NCBI GenBank assembly: GCA_030635045.1
Contig: DAOVZP010000154.1
Span: 1-5,093 of the forward strand
Source of the DNA: Bacteroidota bacterium
Lineage (GTDB): Bacteria; Bacteroidota; Bacteroidia; Bacteroidales; B18-G4
Reading direction: 5' to 3'
Length of the DNA: 5,093 nucleotides
Every line of letters begins with the position of its first letter. Position 1 is the stretch's first letter. The translations under genes and the position numbers were made by a program. Shown in pieces: positions 1-5,093 of the stretch. The notes beneath the pieces are model-generated. The model saw only the letters and a list, made by a program, of their open reading frames with translations. It searched no databases and was not told the DNA's origin.

Positions 1-159
1 GGATTTGGAGAAGAACGCATTGAAGAATATGACAGGTATGTTCATGATATGAAACCTATTCCAGAGGGATTTGAGTTTGTACCGCACGCTCTTGAAGATT
101 GGAGTCACCCATCAACAAGATTTTTTACAGGATTCAAAATAGGTTATAACCTGAGGTAA
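1..159 (+). CDS. C-terminal 52 residues of a probable outer-membrane beta-barrel protein (TonB-dependent receptor-like), 5' end outside window
   Basis: An open frame runs from the first base to a TAA stop at 157-159, so only the C-terminus of a larger gene is present. The last residues (RFFTGFKIGYNLR) alternate aromatic/hydrophobic and polar positions, as expected of a final amphipathic strand of an outer-membrane barrel. The segment before it (PIPEGFEFVPHALEDW, then SHPSTR) resembles the linker before the last strand in Bacteroidota TonB-dependent receptors with a carboxypeptidase-like N-terminal domain. That family moves ligands across the outer membrane using TonB energy. The frame call is secure. 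The family call is inferred from a short tail; another barrel family is possible, and no plug or TonB-box region is available to test it. Confidence 0.55.
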   Translation, partial: GFGEERIEEYDRYVHDMKPIPEGFEFVPHALEDWSHPSTRFFTGFKIGYNLR

Positions 160-323
160 TCCAAAGCGGTGTCCCTCTCGATGATGAATTCCTCCTCCTC
201 ATAGGGTTGGATTCCTGTCATGCATGTCTTTTGCCTGCCCTGCCTGACTCTCCTTTGAATCATGCTGAAGCAGGTATAAGTCCCCTATCCACCATATTAC
301 ACTGTAACTCCTGTATCTTCCGC

Positions 324-353
324 AATCCTGTGATGAAATCGTTCGACAGGATT
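324..353. other. Weak hairpin in the convergent spacer
   Basis: A perfect 8-bp inverted repeat (AATCCTGT at 324-331, ACAGGATT at 346-353) encloses a 14-base loop. It lies about 20 bases beyond the stop of the - strand SDR gene and about 165 bases beyond the stop of the + strand partial gene. It could help end transcription or protect a 3' end. Neither side has a convincing T-tract, so it is not called a terminator. The rest of 160-372 shows nothing else I can support. Confidence 0.25.
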
Positions 354-372
354 CTTTCGGGGGATAGAATAA

Positions 373-1158
373 CTAATAGCTGCTACACACTTTCAGTAAG
401 TTTTTACAGTCAGTCATATTTGTCGAGAACCTGCAATGATGCTCATTCAGATGCTCGAAATACTTACCGCTGATACCTGTAACAGCAGTTGATGTCGCAA
501 GCCAGACCGGTGTGGCAGCACCCTGGCCGGGGCTTTCATGGCCTCCGAATCCAAGGCTGTTGCTGAGTTGTGAATTTACATCTCCCGGATGACAAGCATT
601 CACTGTTATTTCAGATGGATCAAATAGCCCGGCAAATGCAGCTGAAAGCATGCGGTCCGCCTGTTTTGATTGGCGGTAGGCAGTATTATTATCATATCTT
701 CTGTACTTAAACTCCGGATCATTCATATCCAGTTCCCCGGCCCAGTAACTTGCAACATTTATTATCCTGGCCGGTGCAGATGCTCTTAAAATGGATTCAA
801 AAGCCATGATCATCCTGTAATATCCCAACACATTAGTTGCAAACTGCATCTCAATGCCTTCTGCATTTTCTGTTCTGGTTAACGGACAGCTTGCAGCATT
901 GTTTACCAGGATGTGCAATGGCCCCTGCCAGTGGTTGGCAAGAGAGTGAATGTCGGCCTCAATGGACAGATCAACTACCTGGTAGCTTATATCGGTATTG
1001 CCGGATTCAGCGATAATCTCCCGGCATGCTTTGACCAGGAGTTTTTCACTTCTTCCGACAAGGGTTAGCCTGTAGCCGGGTTTTAATGCAATATCACGTG
1101 CAATTGCAAAACCTATCTTTCCGTAAGCACCGGTAACGATCACCACTTTCTTATTCAT
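373..1158 (-). CDS. Short-chain dehydrogenase/reductase (SDR), retinol-dehydrogenase-like, 261 residues
   Basis: This is a classical SDR with a Rossmann fold, predicted cytosolic, catalysing NAD(P)-dependent oxidation or reduction of a carbonyl/alcohol. Visible motifs in order: the cofactor loop TGAYGKIG (residues 9-16); G35-R36 after the second strand, where an Arg often favours NADP(H); D63 for the adenine ring; NNAA (86-89) in place of the usual NNAG; N109; catalytic S137; and the Y161-RQS-K165 active-site pair. HPGDV (190-194) follows the substrate-binding strand. Together N109, S137, Y161 and K165 give an intact catalytic tetrad. The length is normal for the family, and the spacing resembles retinol dehydrogenase/WWOX-type SDRs. 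The ATG is supported by an upstream AGAAAGGAGA on the - strand (1165-1174) at good spacing. It is convergent with the partial barrel gene and divergent from the deacetylase, so context does not indicate a substrate. The physiological substrate cannot be read from the sequence. Confidence 0.93.
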   Translation of the reverse strand: MNKKVVIVTGAYGKIGFAIARDIALKPGYRLTLVGRSEKLLVKACREIIAESGNTDISYQVVDLSIEADIHSLANHWQGPLHILVNNAASCPLTRTENAEGIEMQFATNVLGYYRMIMAFESILRASAPARIINVASYWAGELDMNDPEFKYRRYDNNTAYRQSKQADRMLSAAFAGLFDPSEITVNACHPGDVNSQLSNSLGFGGHESPGQGAATPVWLATSTAVTGISGKYFEHLNEHHCRFSTNMTDCKNLLKVCSSY

Positions 1159-1164
1159 AAGTAA

Positions 1165-1174
1165 TCTCCTTTCT
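1165..1174 (-). promoter_or_regulatory. Shine-Dalgarno sequence of the SDR gene
   Basis: On the - strand this reads AGAAAGGAGA, with its GGAG core seven bases before the ATG at 1158-1156. It fixes the SDR start. A strong Shine-Dalgarno sequence is noteworthy because many Bacteroidota genes lack one, as do the two complete + strand genes here. Confidence 0.7.
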
Positions 1175-1177
1175 GCA

Positions 1178-1208
1178 TAAAATTAATCACATCTGGCTGA
1201 GGAAGCAA
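1178..1208 (-). promoter_or_regulatory. Candidate Bacteroidota-type promoter for the SDR gene
   Basis: On the - strand a TTG (1208-1206) is followed after 20 bases by TAATTTTA (1185-1178). This matches seven of eight positions of the Bacteroidota -7 element TAnnTTTG and sits near the expected distance from a -33 TTG. The transcript would start only some 10-20 bases before the ATG, leaving room for little more than the Shine-Dalgarno sequence. In AT-rich DNA such a match can arise by chance, so the call is tentative. Confidence 0.25.
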
Positions 1209-1391
1209 GAAGTTTGTGAATTTTCATGCGTTGACGGAAAGCTGCCAATGATTAGACCAAATGGCCTGTTTGTTAATATAGGTGGGTGATAGATGTTTTA
1301 TGGGCATATATTAGCTCAGGTTTTAAACCAAAACTTTCGGCGAAATATTTCCTGCCATATAAGTTTTAGTTAAACATTACATTAGGCGAAC

Positions 1392-1425
1392 TGAGGCCGG
1401 TCTGAACAGCCGGCCTCAATTTTTA
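1392..1425 (+). terminator. Rho-independent terminator on the + strand with no evident gene upstream
   Basis: A perfect 9-bp GC-rich stem (TGAGGCCGG at 1392-1400 pairing with CCGGCCTCA at 1410-1418) encloses a 9-base loop and is followed by ATTTTT. This is a textbook intrinsic terminator for + strand transcription. On the - strand the stem is followed by GTTCGCC rather than a T-run, so it is directional. The nearest gene upstream (SDR) runs the other way, starting 233 bases away. The terminator must therefore end a short unrecognised transcript, stop antisense or upstream-initiated transcription before the deacetylase promoter, or be a relic of a lost gene. Confidence 0.75.
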
Positions 1426-1446
1426 TATATCAGCCCTCTTCCATTT

Positions 1447-1479
1447 TACGAATTGCGATTATCAATATACAAATTGCAA
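1447..1479. repeat. Pair of 12-base direct repeats, 21 bases start to start
   Basis: TACGAATTGCGA (1447-1458) and TACAAATTGCAA (1468-1479) agree at 10 of 12 positions, and both differences are G/A. A spacing of 21 bases is two helical turns, compatible with a tandem protein-binding site. Degenerate AATTGCGA/AATTACGA filler is also, to my recollection, frequent in Bacteroidota intergenic DNA, and that is the likelier reading. Confidence 0.4.
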
Positions 1480-1516
1480 ATGAAGATGACTAGTGTACGC
1501 TTAAAACTTCATATTT

Positions 1517-1609
1517 TACTTACCACCAAGTCCCCAAGGCACTAAGGTTCACCAAGACAATTATTTAACCTTGGTGATTCTTGGAGTCTTAGAGCCTTGG
1601 TGGTAAGTA
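1517..1609. repeat. Long imperfect inverted repeat with internal 9-base ACCAAG-type periodicity
   Basis: Arms of 40 bases (1517-1556 and 1570-1609) flank a 13-base AT-rich loop. The outer 14 bases of each arm are perfectly complementary (left TACTTACCACCAAG). Over the inner 39 positions I count 31 Watson-Crick pairs, plus three more G-U pairs in RNA. Each arm is itself built from degenerate 8-9 base units (ACCACCAAG, TCCCCAAGG, CACTAAGG, TTCACCAAG). This resembles a palindromic, probably non-coding intergenic repeat found at many loci in Bacteroidota and other environmental genomes. I recall similar ACCAAGGCACTAAG-type strings but cannot name a formal family. It could act as a transcript-stabilising or terminating hairpin. 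It has no T-tract and no transposase. Confidence 0.75.
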
Positions 1610-1719
1610 TATTTATGTAAGCCCTCTAAAACAATATTGCCTTAAATAGAGCTATTATCAAGCATTTTACCAATTCAATCTAAATTAAACATGAGAAGCC
1701 CTTGTACCGAGTTATTTTA

Positions 1720-1727
1720 TAAATTTG
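1720..1727 (+). promoter_or_regulatory. Bacteroidota -7 promoter element of the deacetylase gene
   Basis: TAAATTTG matches the TAnnTTTG consensus at every defined position. A TTG at 1702-1704 is a possible -33 element, although its 15-base gap is shorter than the usual spacing. Transcription would begin near 1733-1736, ten or so bases before the ATG at 1746. The location helps decide the gene start, because the alternative TTG start codon at 1725 would sit inside the promoter element. Confidence 0.45.
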
Positions 1728-1745
1728 CCGGTAAATACAGAGAGA

Positions 1746-2630
1746 ATGGACATTTTGTATAACAGTAAGTTCCTGAAACACAATGTTGACAGTGAGGCTG
1801 AAGGAGCATATCGTATTGCAGATTTTGGAGACCTTCCGGACATTGAGGCGAATGGAGAGCCTTATCTTGAACTTGTCCATAACCCGGCCTATATTGAAAG
1901 CATAAAAAATGCCTGCCGGAATGAGGAGATTATGGCAGAGGTCAGCTTGAATAACAACAGCTGGGAAGCAGCGAAAACAGCAGTTGGCCTGAGCATAATG
2001 GCTGCAGAAAATAATTCATTTGCAGCGATCCGCCCCCCCGGACATCATGCCGGAACAGAGCGGGCATCCGGCTTTTGTTTCTTCAATAATATTGCCATTG
2101 CAACACAAAAACTTGTTAGTGAAGGAAAAAGGGTTTTCATTTTTGATATTGACGGACATCACGGCGATGGAACCCAGGCGATATTTTATGACCGTAAAGA
2201 TGTCTTTTACTGCTCCGTTCACCAGCACTATGCCTTTCCGTTTACCGGCTTTTCAATTGAGACAGGCCATGGGGAAGGGAAGGGATATACAGCTAATTTT
2301 CCCATTTATGCTGGAAAAGGAGATAAGGAATTCCTTGAAGTTGTTGATAAAGCTATTTCCCTGGCCCGTCAGTTTCAAGCTGATGTGATCGCAGTTTCAG
2401 CAGGTTTCGACAGCTATACAGATGATCGCCTGCTTGACCTGAATTATACAATCAGAGGATACTACGAATGTGCTTTCAGGTTAAGAAGGGCCTTTTCGGA
2501 TATTTTTGCTGTCCTGGAAGGCGGTTATCACTACGATATTCGCAAGTGCGTCGACAGTTTTGTTGAAGGGATACATAAAGGAGCCGTACCTCCCAGGCAA
2601 CAATGGGATGAAAATATGGCTATCGGTTAA
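1746..2630 (+). CDS. Zinc-dependent histone-deacetylase-family amidohydrolase (arginase/deacetylase fold), 294 residues
   Basis: Family members remove acetyl or other acyl groups from lysines, polyamines or small amides using one Zn2+. All core motifs are present: RPPGHHAG (96-103) with the catalytic His pair H100/H101; GFCFFNNIAIA (109-119); DIDGHHGDGTQ (134-144) with metal ligands D136 and H138; SAGFDS (218-223) with ligand D222; and LEGGYH (257-262) with the transition-state Tyr Y261. It should be a cytosolic, active enzyme. The length is normal to slightly short for bacterial members. The usual N-terminal HPExPxR motif after strand 1 is missing. The equivalent stretch is HNVDSEAEGAYRI (12-24), so the substrate-rim loop differs. 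I chose the ATG at 1746 because the sequence MDILYNSKFLKHN starts like other family members, and because the TTG seven codons upstream lies within the -7 element. No Shine-Dalgarno sequence is visible. Substrate unknown; bacterial relatives include acetylpolyamine deacetylases and AcuC-type proteins, and the sequence does not choose between them. Confidence 0.93.
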   Translation: MDILYNSKFLKHNVDSEAEGAYRIADFGDLPDIEANGEPYLELVHNPAYIESIKNACRNEEIMAEVSLNNNSWEAAKTAVGLSIMAAENNSFAAIRPPGHHAGTERASGFCFFNNIAIATQKLVSEGKRVFIFDIDGHHGDGTQAIFYDRKDVFYCSVHQHYAFPFTGFSIETGHGEGKGYTANFPIYAGKGDKEFLEVVDKAISLARQFQADVIAVSAGFDSYTDDRLLDLNYTIRGYYECAFRLRRAFSDIFAVLEGGYHYDIRKCVDSFVEGIHKGAVPPRQQWDENMAIG

Positions 2631-2770
2631 GCTGCAGTCACCATCCCTCACTATTTAAATTCATTATAAATTATTGTAAATGAGTACATTTCATGTTGAT
2701 AACTACATATATATATGCGATTAGTGACTATATTGGCGGCACAAAATTAAATCCTAAAATCTCAAGTGTC
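2631..2770. other. 140-base leader between deacetylase and secreted-protein genes
   Basis: The spacer is AT-rich and holds no clear intrinsic terminator. TACATTTC (2685-2692) fits seven of eight positions of the -7 consensus, and AAATG/CATTT (2678-2682 and 2687-2691) form a short palindrome with a 4-base centre around it. A TATATATAT run follows near 2706. The spacing suggests that the downstream gene has its own promoter and a leader of about 70 bases, but none of these elements is strong enough to call alone. Confidence 0.3.
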
Positions 2771-5086
2771 ATGAAAAAATTATTTTTATCTCTATTTGTT
2801 CTTATCATCACAATATCTGCTTTTTCACAACAGGTCTCAAGACAAAGAGTGATTATTGAAAACTTCACTGCTGACTGGTGTGGCTGGTGTCCGAGTGCAC
2901 ACCAGGGAATTGAAGATCTCATAGCTAATGGGTATGATGTTGCACCGATCGCATATCATGTGGGAGGGGATCCCTTTCAAACAGCTGCAACCAGTTACAG
3001 GAATAATTATTATGGTGTTGGTGGTATTCCACACTCACAGTTTGATGGTGTACTTGAAGCCGTTGGAGGCTCCACATCAGGTACCACCTACGGCACTTAC
3101 CTGCCATTAGTGCAAAACCGGCTTGCAATACCCTGTGACTATACGATGTCCATATATGGTCAAAATAATGGATTGGATTATGACATAAGTGTGGTATTGG
3201 ACCTTGAAAATGGAACTCCACCGAATGACCTTACATTACACTTCGTCCTGTGTGAAGATCATATACCATATGTCTGGCAGGGGCAGCCAGAGTGCAGGTG
3301 GGTATGCAGAGAAATGTACCCGGATCATTTAGGTACCGACATTGACTTTGCAGGTGGCAATCAACTGATATTTAACTATTCATTTACCATTGATCCTACA
3401 TGGACTGCAGACAATCTTGAATTTACTGCCTTTTTGCAAAATGAGGCGGATAAGGAAATTCTTCAGGGAAACTGGGTTCCCAAACCAGATCTCATCCCAT
3501 TTCAAGCTACAGCAAATTTCAGTTGTAGCAACACACAGCCCTGCGATGGCACAACAGTAGATTTCTATGATGAATCAATGGGTATTATCACTTCATGGCT
3601 TTGGACATTTGAAGGCGGAACACCGGCTACTTCTACAGAAGAAAATCCTACAGTAACATATAATACAACCGGTGTTTATGATGTTCAACTGTACGTCGAA
3701 GACGCTTCAGTAAACAGTACAATGCTCATTGAGGATTATATTGATGTAATCACGGCCCCCGGGCAAGCAGGAACTCCTACAGGCCCTTCTGACCTTTGTG
3801 ACGGAGGTACAGGATATAATTATAATACCACTGCTCCCTCAGGCCCGGTTTCATCGTATACCTGGGAGATCGATCCCGCTTCAGCCGGTACTATTATGGG
3901 AACTTCAACTGTTGCTACACTTGATGTGAATCCCGCATATACCGGAACGATTGATATTACTGTCAGAGCTGATAATCAATGTGGTGATGGGATTTGGTCG
4001 GATGCATTTCAGGCTACTGCACATGCAACACCATCTATATTCTGGGTCTCGGATGGAAGCAGCTATTGTGTCGGTACAGGGGGTGTTGAAGTAACACTTG
4101 ATGGATCAGAAACTGGTGTTGATTATGAGCTTCTGCTCGACGGAGTTGCAACAGGAACCATCGTAGCCGGTACAGGATCTGCTATCAGCTTCGGCAACCA
4201 GACCGATGAGGGCATCTATACAGCTTTCGCATTCACCGATTATTGCGATAACATAATGTATGGAACAGCATATATTTATCCGATCGATGTACCCGGCCAG
4301 GCTGCAACGCCAGATGGAGATGCTGCAGTTTGTATAGGCGGAACTAATGAATATACAACCGATGGGGCACCGGATGCTGAAACATATATCTGGACACTGG
4401 ATCCTGTAGAGGCAGGCCTTATTACAGGAACCACCGTGAATGCAAGCATTGAGTGGAGTGCCACATATACCGGTGAAGCGACAATTGCGGTTCAGGGTAT
4501 CAATGATTGCGGAGACGGTTTAGTCTCTGATCCTTTCACCGCTACCGTGAATGCGCTTCCTGAACCTGAGATTACAGGCGATGAATATGTTTACGAAAAT
4601 ACTCCCGGTTATACCTACTCGAGCCCGGATCATGCCGGTGCCGGCTACGCCTGGACCGTAACAGGTGGTACTATCACCAACGGACAGGGTACACATGAGA
4701 TCACAGTAACATGGGGCAGCATTGGTACGGGCTATGTAAACCTTACCGAGACCTCTGCAGCCGAATGTGAAGGCATTGCAGCTGAGTTAGTAGTTTATAT
4801 CCAGCCTCTCGCGATCAATGAATCATTCATGAACGAGATCTCCCTGTATCCAAACCCGGCCGGGGAATCACTGAATATCGAATTATATTCGCAAAAGGAT
4901 GCTAACATCAGCGTTCAGGTGGTAAACCAGACAGGCCAGTTGATGCTTGACATAACCGAAACCCTTACAACAGGGAACAATAAAACTTCGCTGAACACTT
5001 CAGGTCTTCCGAATGGATATTACACCCTGAAGCTGATTGCTGAAGATGGAACTGTTGTCCAGCAGAAATTCATTATAATGAAATAG
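2771..5086 (+). CDS. Secreted multidomain protein: Omp28-like thioredoxin-fold domain, PKD and Ig-like modules, T9SS sorting domain, 771 residues
   Basis: The start is the ATG at 2771 because it opens a canonical signal peptide (MKKLFLSLFVLIITISAFSQ, residues 1-20). The open frame extends 26 codons upstream to 2693, but that stretch is not signal-like. Residues 25-115 look like a thioredoxin fold: strand RVIIENFTADW, redox motif C37-G-W-C40-P, and the cis-Pro loop VGGIP (83-87) before a QFDG. Residues about 118-240 fit the beta-rich C-terminal part of Omp28-related Bacteroidota proteins and hold four further cysteines (122, 161, 175, 179). A PKD domain spans about 245-328 (SWLWTFEGGTPATS, ENPTVTY, GVYDVQLYVED). 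Ig/PKD-like modules follow at 330-421, 422-507, 508-597 and 598-680; the first and third of these are clear duplicates. Residues about 688-771 are a T9SS type A sorting domain: ISLYPNPAGESLNIEL, then LPNGYYTLKL and a KFIIMK end. The protein should cross the inner membrane by Sec and the outer membrane by T9SS, then be cleaved and anchored or released. Inferred role: surface adhesion or redox/folding function. The substrate is unknown. Confidence 0.9.
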   Translation: MKKLFLSLFVLIITISAFSQQVSRQRVIIENFTADWCGWCPSAHQGIEDLIANGYDVAPIAYHVGGDPFQTAATSYRNNYYGVGGIPHSQFDGVLEAVGGSTSGTTYGTYLPLVQNRLAIPCDYTMSIYGQNNGLDYDISVVLDLENGTPPNDLTLHFVLCEDHIPYVWQGQPECRWVCREMYPDHLGTDIDFAGGNQLIFNYSFTIDPTWTADNLEFTAFLQNEADKEILQGNWVPKPDLIPFQATANFSCSNTQPCDGTTVDFYDESMGIITSWLWTFEGGTPATSTEENPTVTYNTTGVYDVQLYVEDASVNSTMLIEDYIDVITAPGQAGTPTGPSDLCDGGTGYNYNTTAPSGPVSSYTWEIDPASAGTIMGTSTVATLDVNPAYTGTIDITVRADNQCGDGIWSDAFQATAHATPSIFWVSDGSSYCVGTGGVEVTLDGSETGVDYELLLDGVATGTIVAGTGSAISFGNQTDEGIYTAFAFTDYCDNIMYGTAYIYPIDVPGQAATPDGDAAVCIGGTNEYTTDGAPDAETYIWTLDPVEAGLITGTTVNASIEWSATYTGEATIAVQGINDCGDGLVSDPFTATVNALPEPEITGDEYVYENTPGYTYSSPDHAGAGYAWTVTGGTITNGQGTHEITVTWGSIGTGYVNLTETSAAECEGIAAELVVYIQPLAINESFMNEISLYPNPAGESLNIELYSQKDANISVQVVNQTGQLMLDITETLTTGNNKTSLNTSGLPNGYYTLKLIAEDGTVVQQKFIIMK
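3758..4561 (+). repeat. Internal protein-level duplication (two copies of a 90-residue Ig/PKD-like module) within the secreted protein
   Basis: Copy A covers 3758-4033 (residues 330-421) and copy B covers 4292-4561 (residues 508-597). They share PGQAxTP at the start, CxGGT a few residues later, YxW(I/L)DPxxAG, IxGTxV, YTG, and NxCGDGxxSDxFxAT near the end. A different module lies between them (422-507: SYCVGTGGVEVTLDGSE, then AISFGNQTDEGIYTAFAF), of a kind common in Bacteroidota surface proteins. The copies have diverged at the DNA level, so this is an old duplication and not a recent slippage product. Confidence 0.75.
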
Positions 5087-5093
5087 GAATTAC

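Larger units (their letters stand above)
1159..1719. other. Divergent intergenic region without a supported protein gene
   Basis: This stretch of about 560 bases separates the SDR gene from the deacetylase gene. It contains the SDR leader, an orphan + strand terminator (1392-1425), a pair of 12-base near-identical direct repeats (1447-1458 and 1468-1479), and a long imperfect inverted repeat (1517-1609). A 26-codon open frame with ATG at 1293 and stop at 1371-1373 lies directly before the terminator. It has an AGGTGG eight to thirteen bases upstream but no recognisable protein character. No tRNA, riboswitch or longer coding sequence is apparent. Confidence 0.6.

Noticed and set aside
207..473. 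An 88-codon + strand open frame spanning the convergent spacer and the end of the SDR gene
   Set aside because: Its second half is antisense to the well-supported SDR C-terminus, its composition is not protein-like (Cys/Ser/Leu rich, no motif), and there is no ribosome binding site.
1517..1609. CRISPR-like or tRNA-like reading of the periodic palindrome
   Set aside because: The repeat units are 8-9 bases, degenerate and without unique spacers. The fold is a single long hairpin with no cloverleaf.
1680..1880. A 66-codon - strand open frame overlapping the deacetylase start
   Set aside because: It is antisense to the promoter and N-terminus of the deacetylase and is low-complexity, Ile/Lys-rich, as expected from AT-rich DNA.
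2033..2039. A seven-C run in the deacetylase gene as a possible frameshift or phase-variation site
   Set aside because: The frame through the run encodes the intact RPPGHH motif and continues correctly to the stop. The run follows simply from Pro-Pro codons.
2020..2388. A 122-codon + strand open frame inside the deacetylase gene
   Set aside because: It is a shifted-frame shadow of the zinc-binding core of the deacetylase, and the true frame carries all family motifs.
2703..2715. A TATATATAT run as a promoter TATA-like element
   Set aside because: Simple AT repeats are common in this AT-rich leader, and Bacteroidota promoters use TAnnTTTG rather than a TATAAT-like box.
2693..2770. A 26-residue N-terminal extension of the secreted protein
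   Set aside because: A canonical signal peptide starts at the internal ATG at 2771. The extension has no signal character, and its codons cover the likely promoter region.

Overview
The window looks like chromosomal DNA of a Bacteroidota bacterium, probably a Bacteroidales or Marinilabiliales type. Three things suggest this. The last gene has an Omp28-like thioredoxin-fold domain, PKD/Ig-like modules and a type IX secretion (T9SS) C-terminal sorting domain. A perfect match to the Bacteroidota -7 promoter element TAnnTTTG lies just upstream of the deacetylase gene. Intergenic DNA is AT-rich and carries degenerate short repeats. No phage, transposase, CRISPR array, rRNA or tRNA is visible.

Layout: (1) Positions 1-159 are the 3' end of a + strand gene that begins outside the window, probably an outer-membrane beta-barrel of the TonB-dependent receptor kind. 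(2) Positions 160-372 are a convergent spacer with one weak hairpin. (3) Positions 373-1158, - strand, hold a complete short-chain dehydrogenase/reductase (SDR) with a clear Shine-Dalgarno sequence. (4) Positions 1159-1719 are a divergent intergenic region of about 560 bases. It holds an orphan + strand rho-independent terminator near 1392-1425, a pair of short direct repeats, and a 40-bp imperfect inverted repeat at 1517-1609. (5) Positions 1746-2630, + strand, hold a zinc-dependent histone-deacetylase-fold enzyme with all catalytic motifs but a degenerate N-terminal motif. (6) Positions 2771-5086, + strand, hold a 771-residue secreted multidomain protein: signal peptide, thioredoxin-like domain with a CGWC motif, Omp28-type beta domain, PKD domain, Ig-like modules including a recognisable 90-residue duplication, and a T9SS sorting domain.

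The genes do not form an obvious pathway. The SDR and the deacetylase are divergent, separated by repeats and a terminator. The deacetylase and the secreted protein are co-directional, but the 140-base gap and the unrelated functions argue against a tight operon. Most of the window is ordinary accessory Bacteroidota content. The features most worth a second look are the orphan terminator with its possible tiny transcription unit, the large inverted repeat, and the surface-exported CXXC protein.
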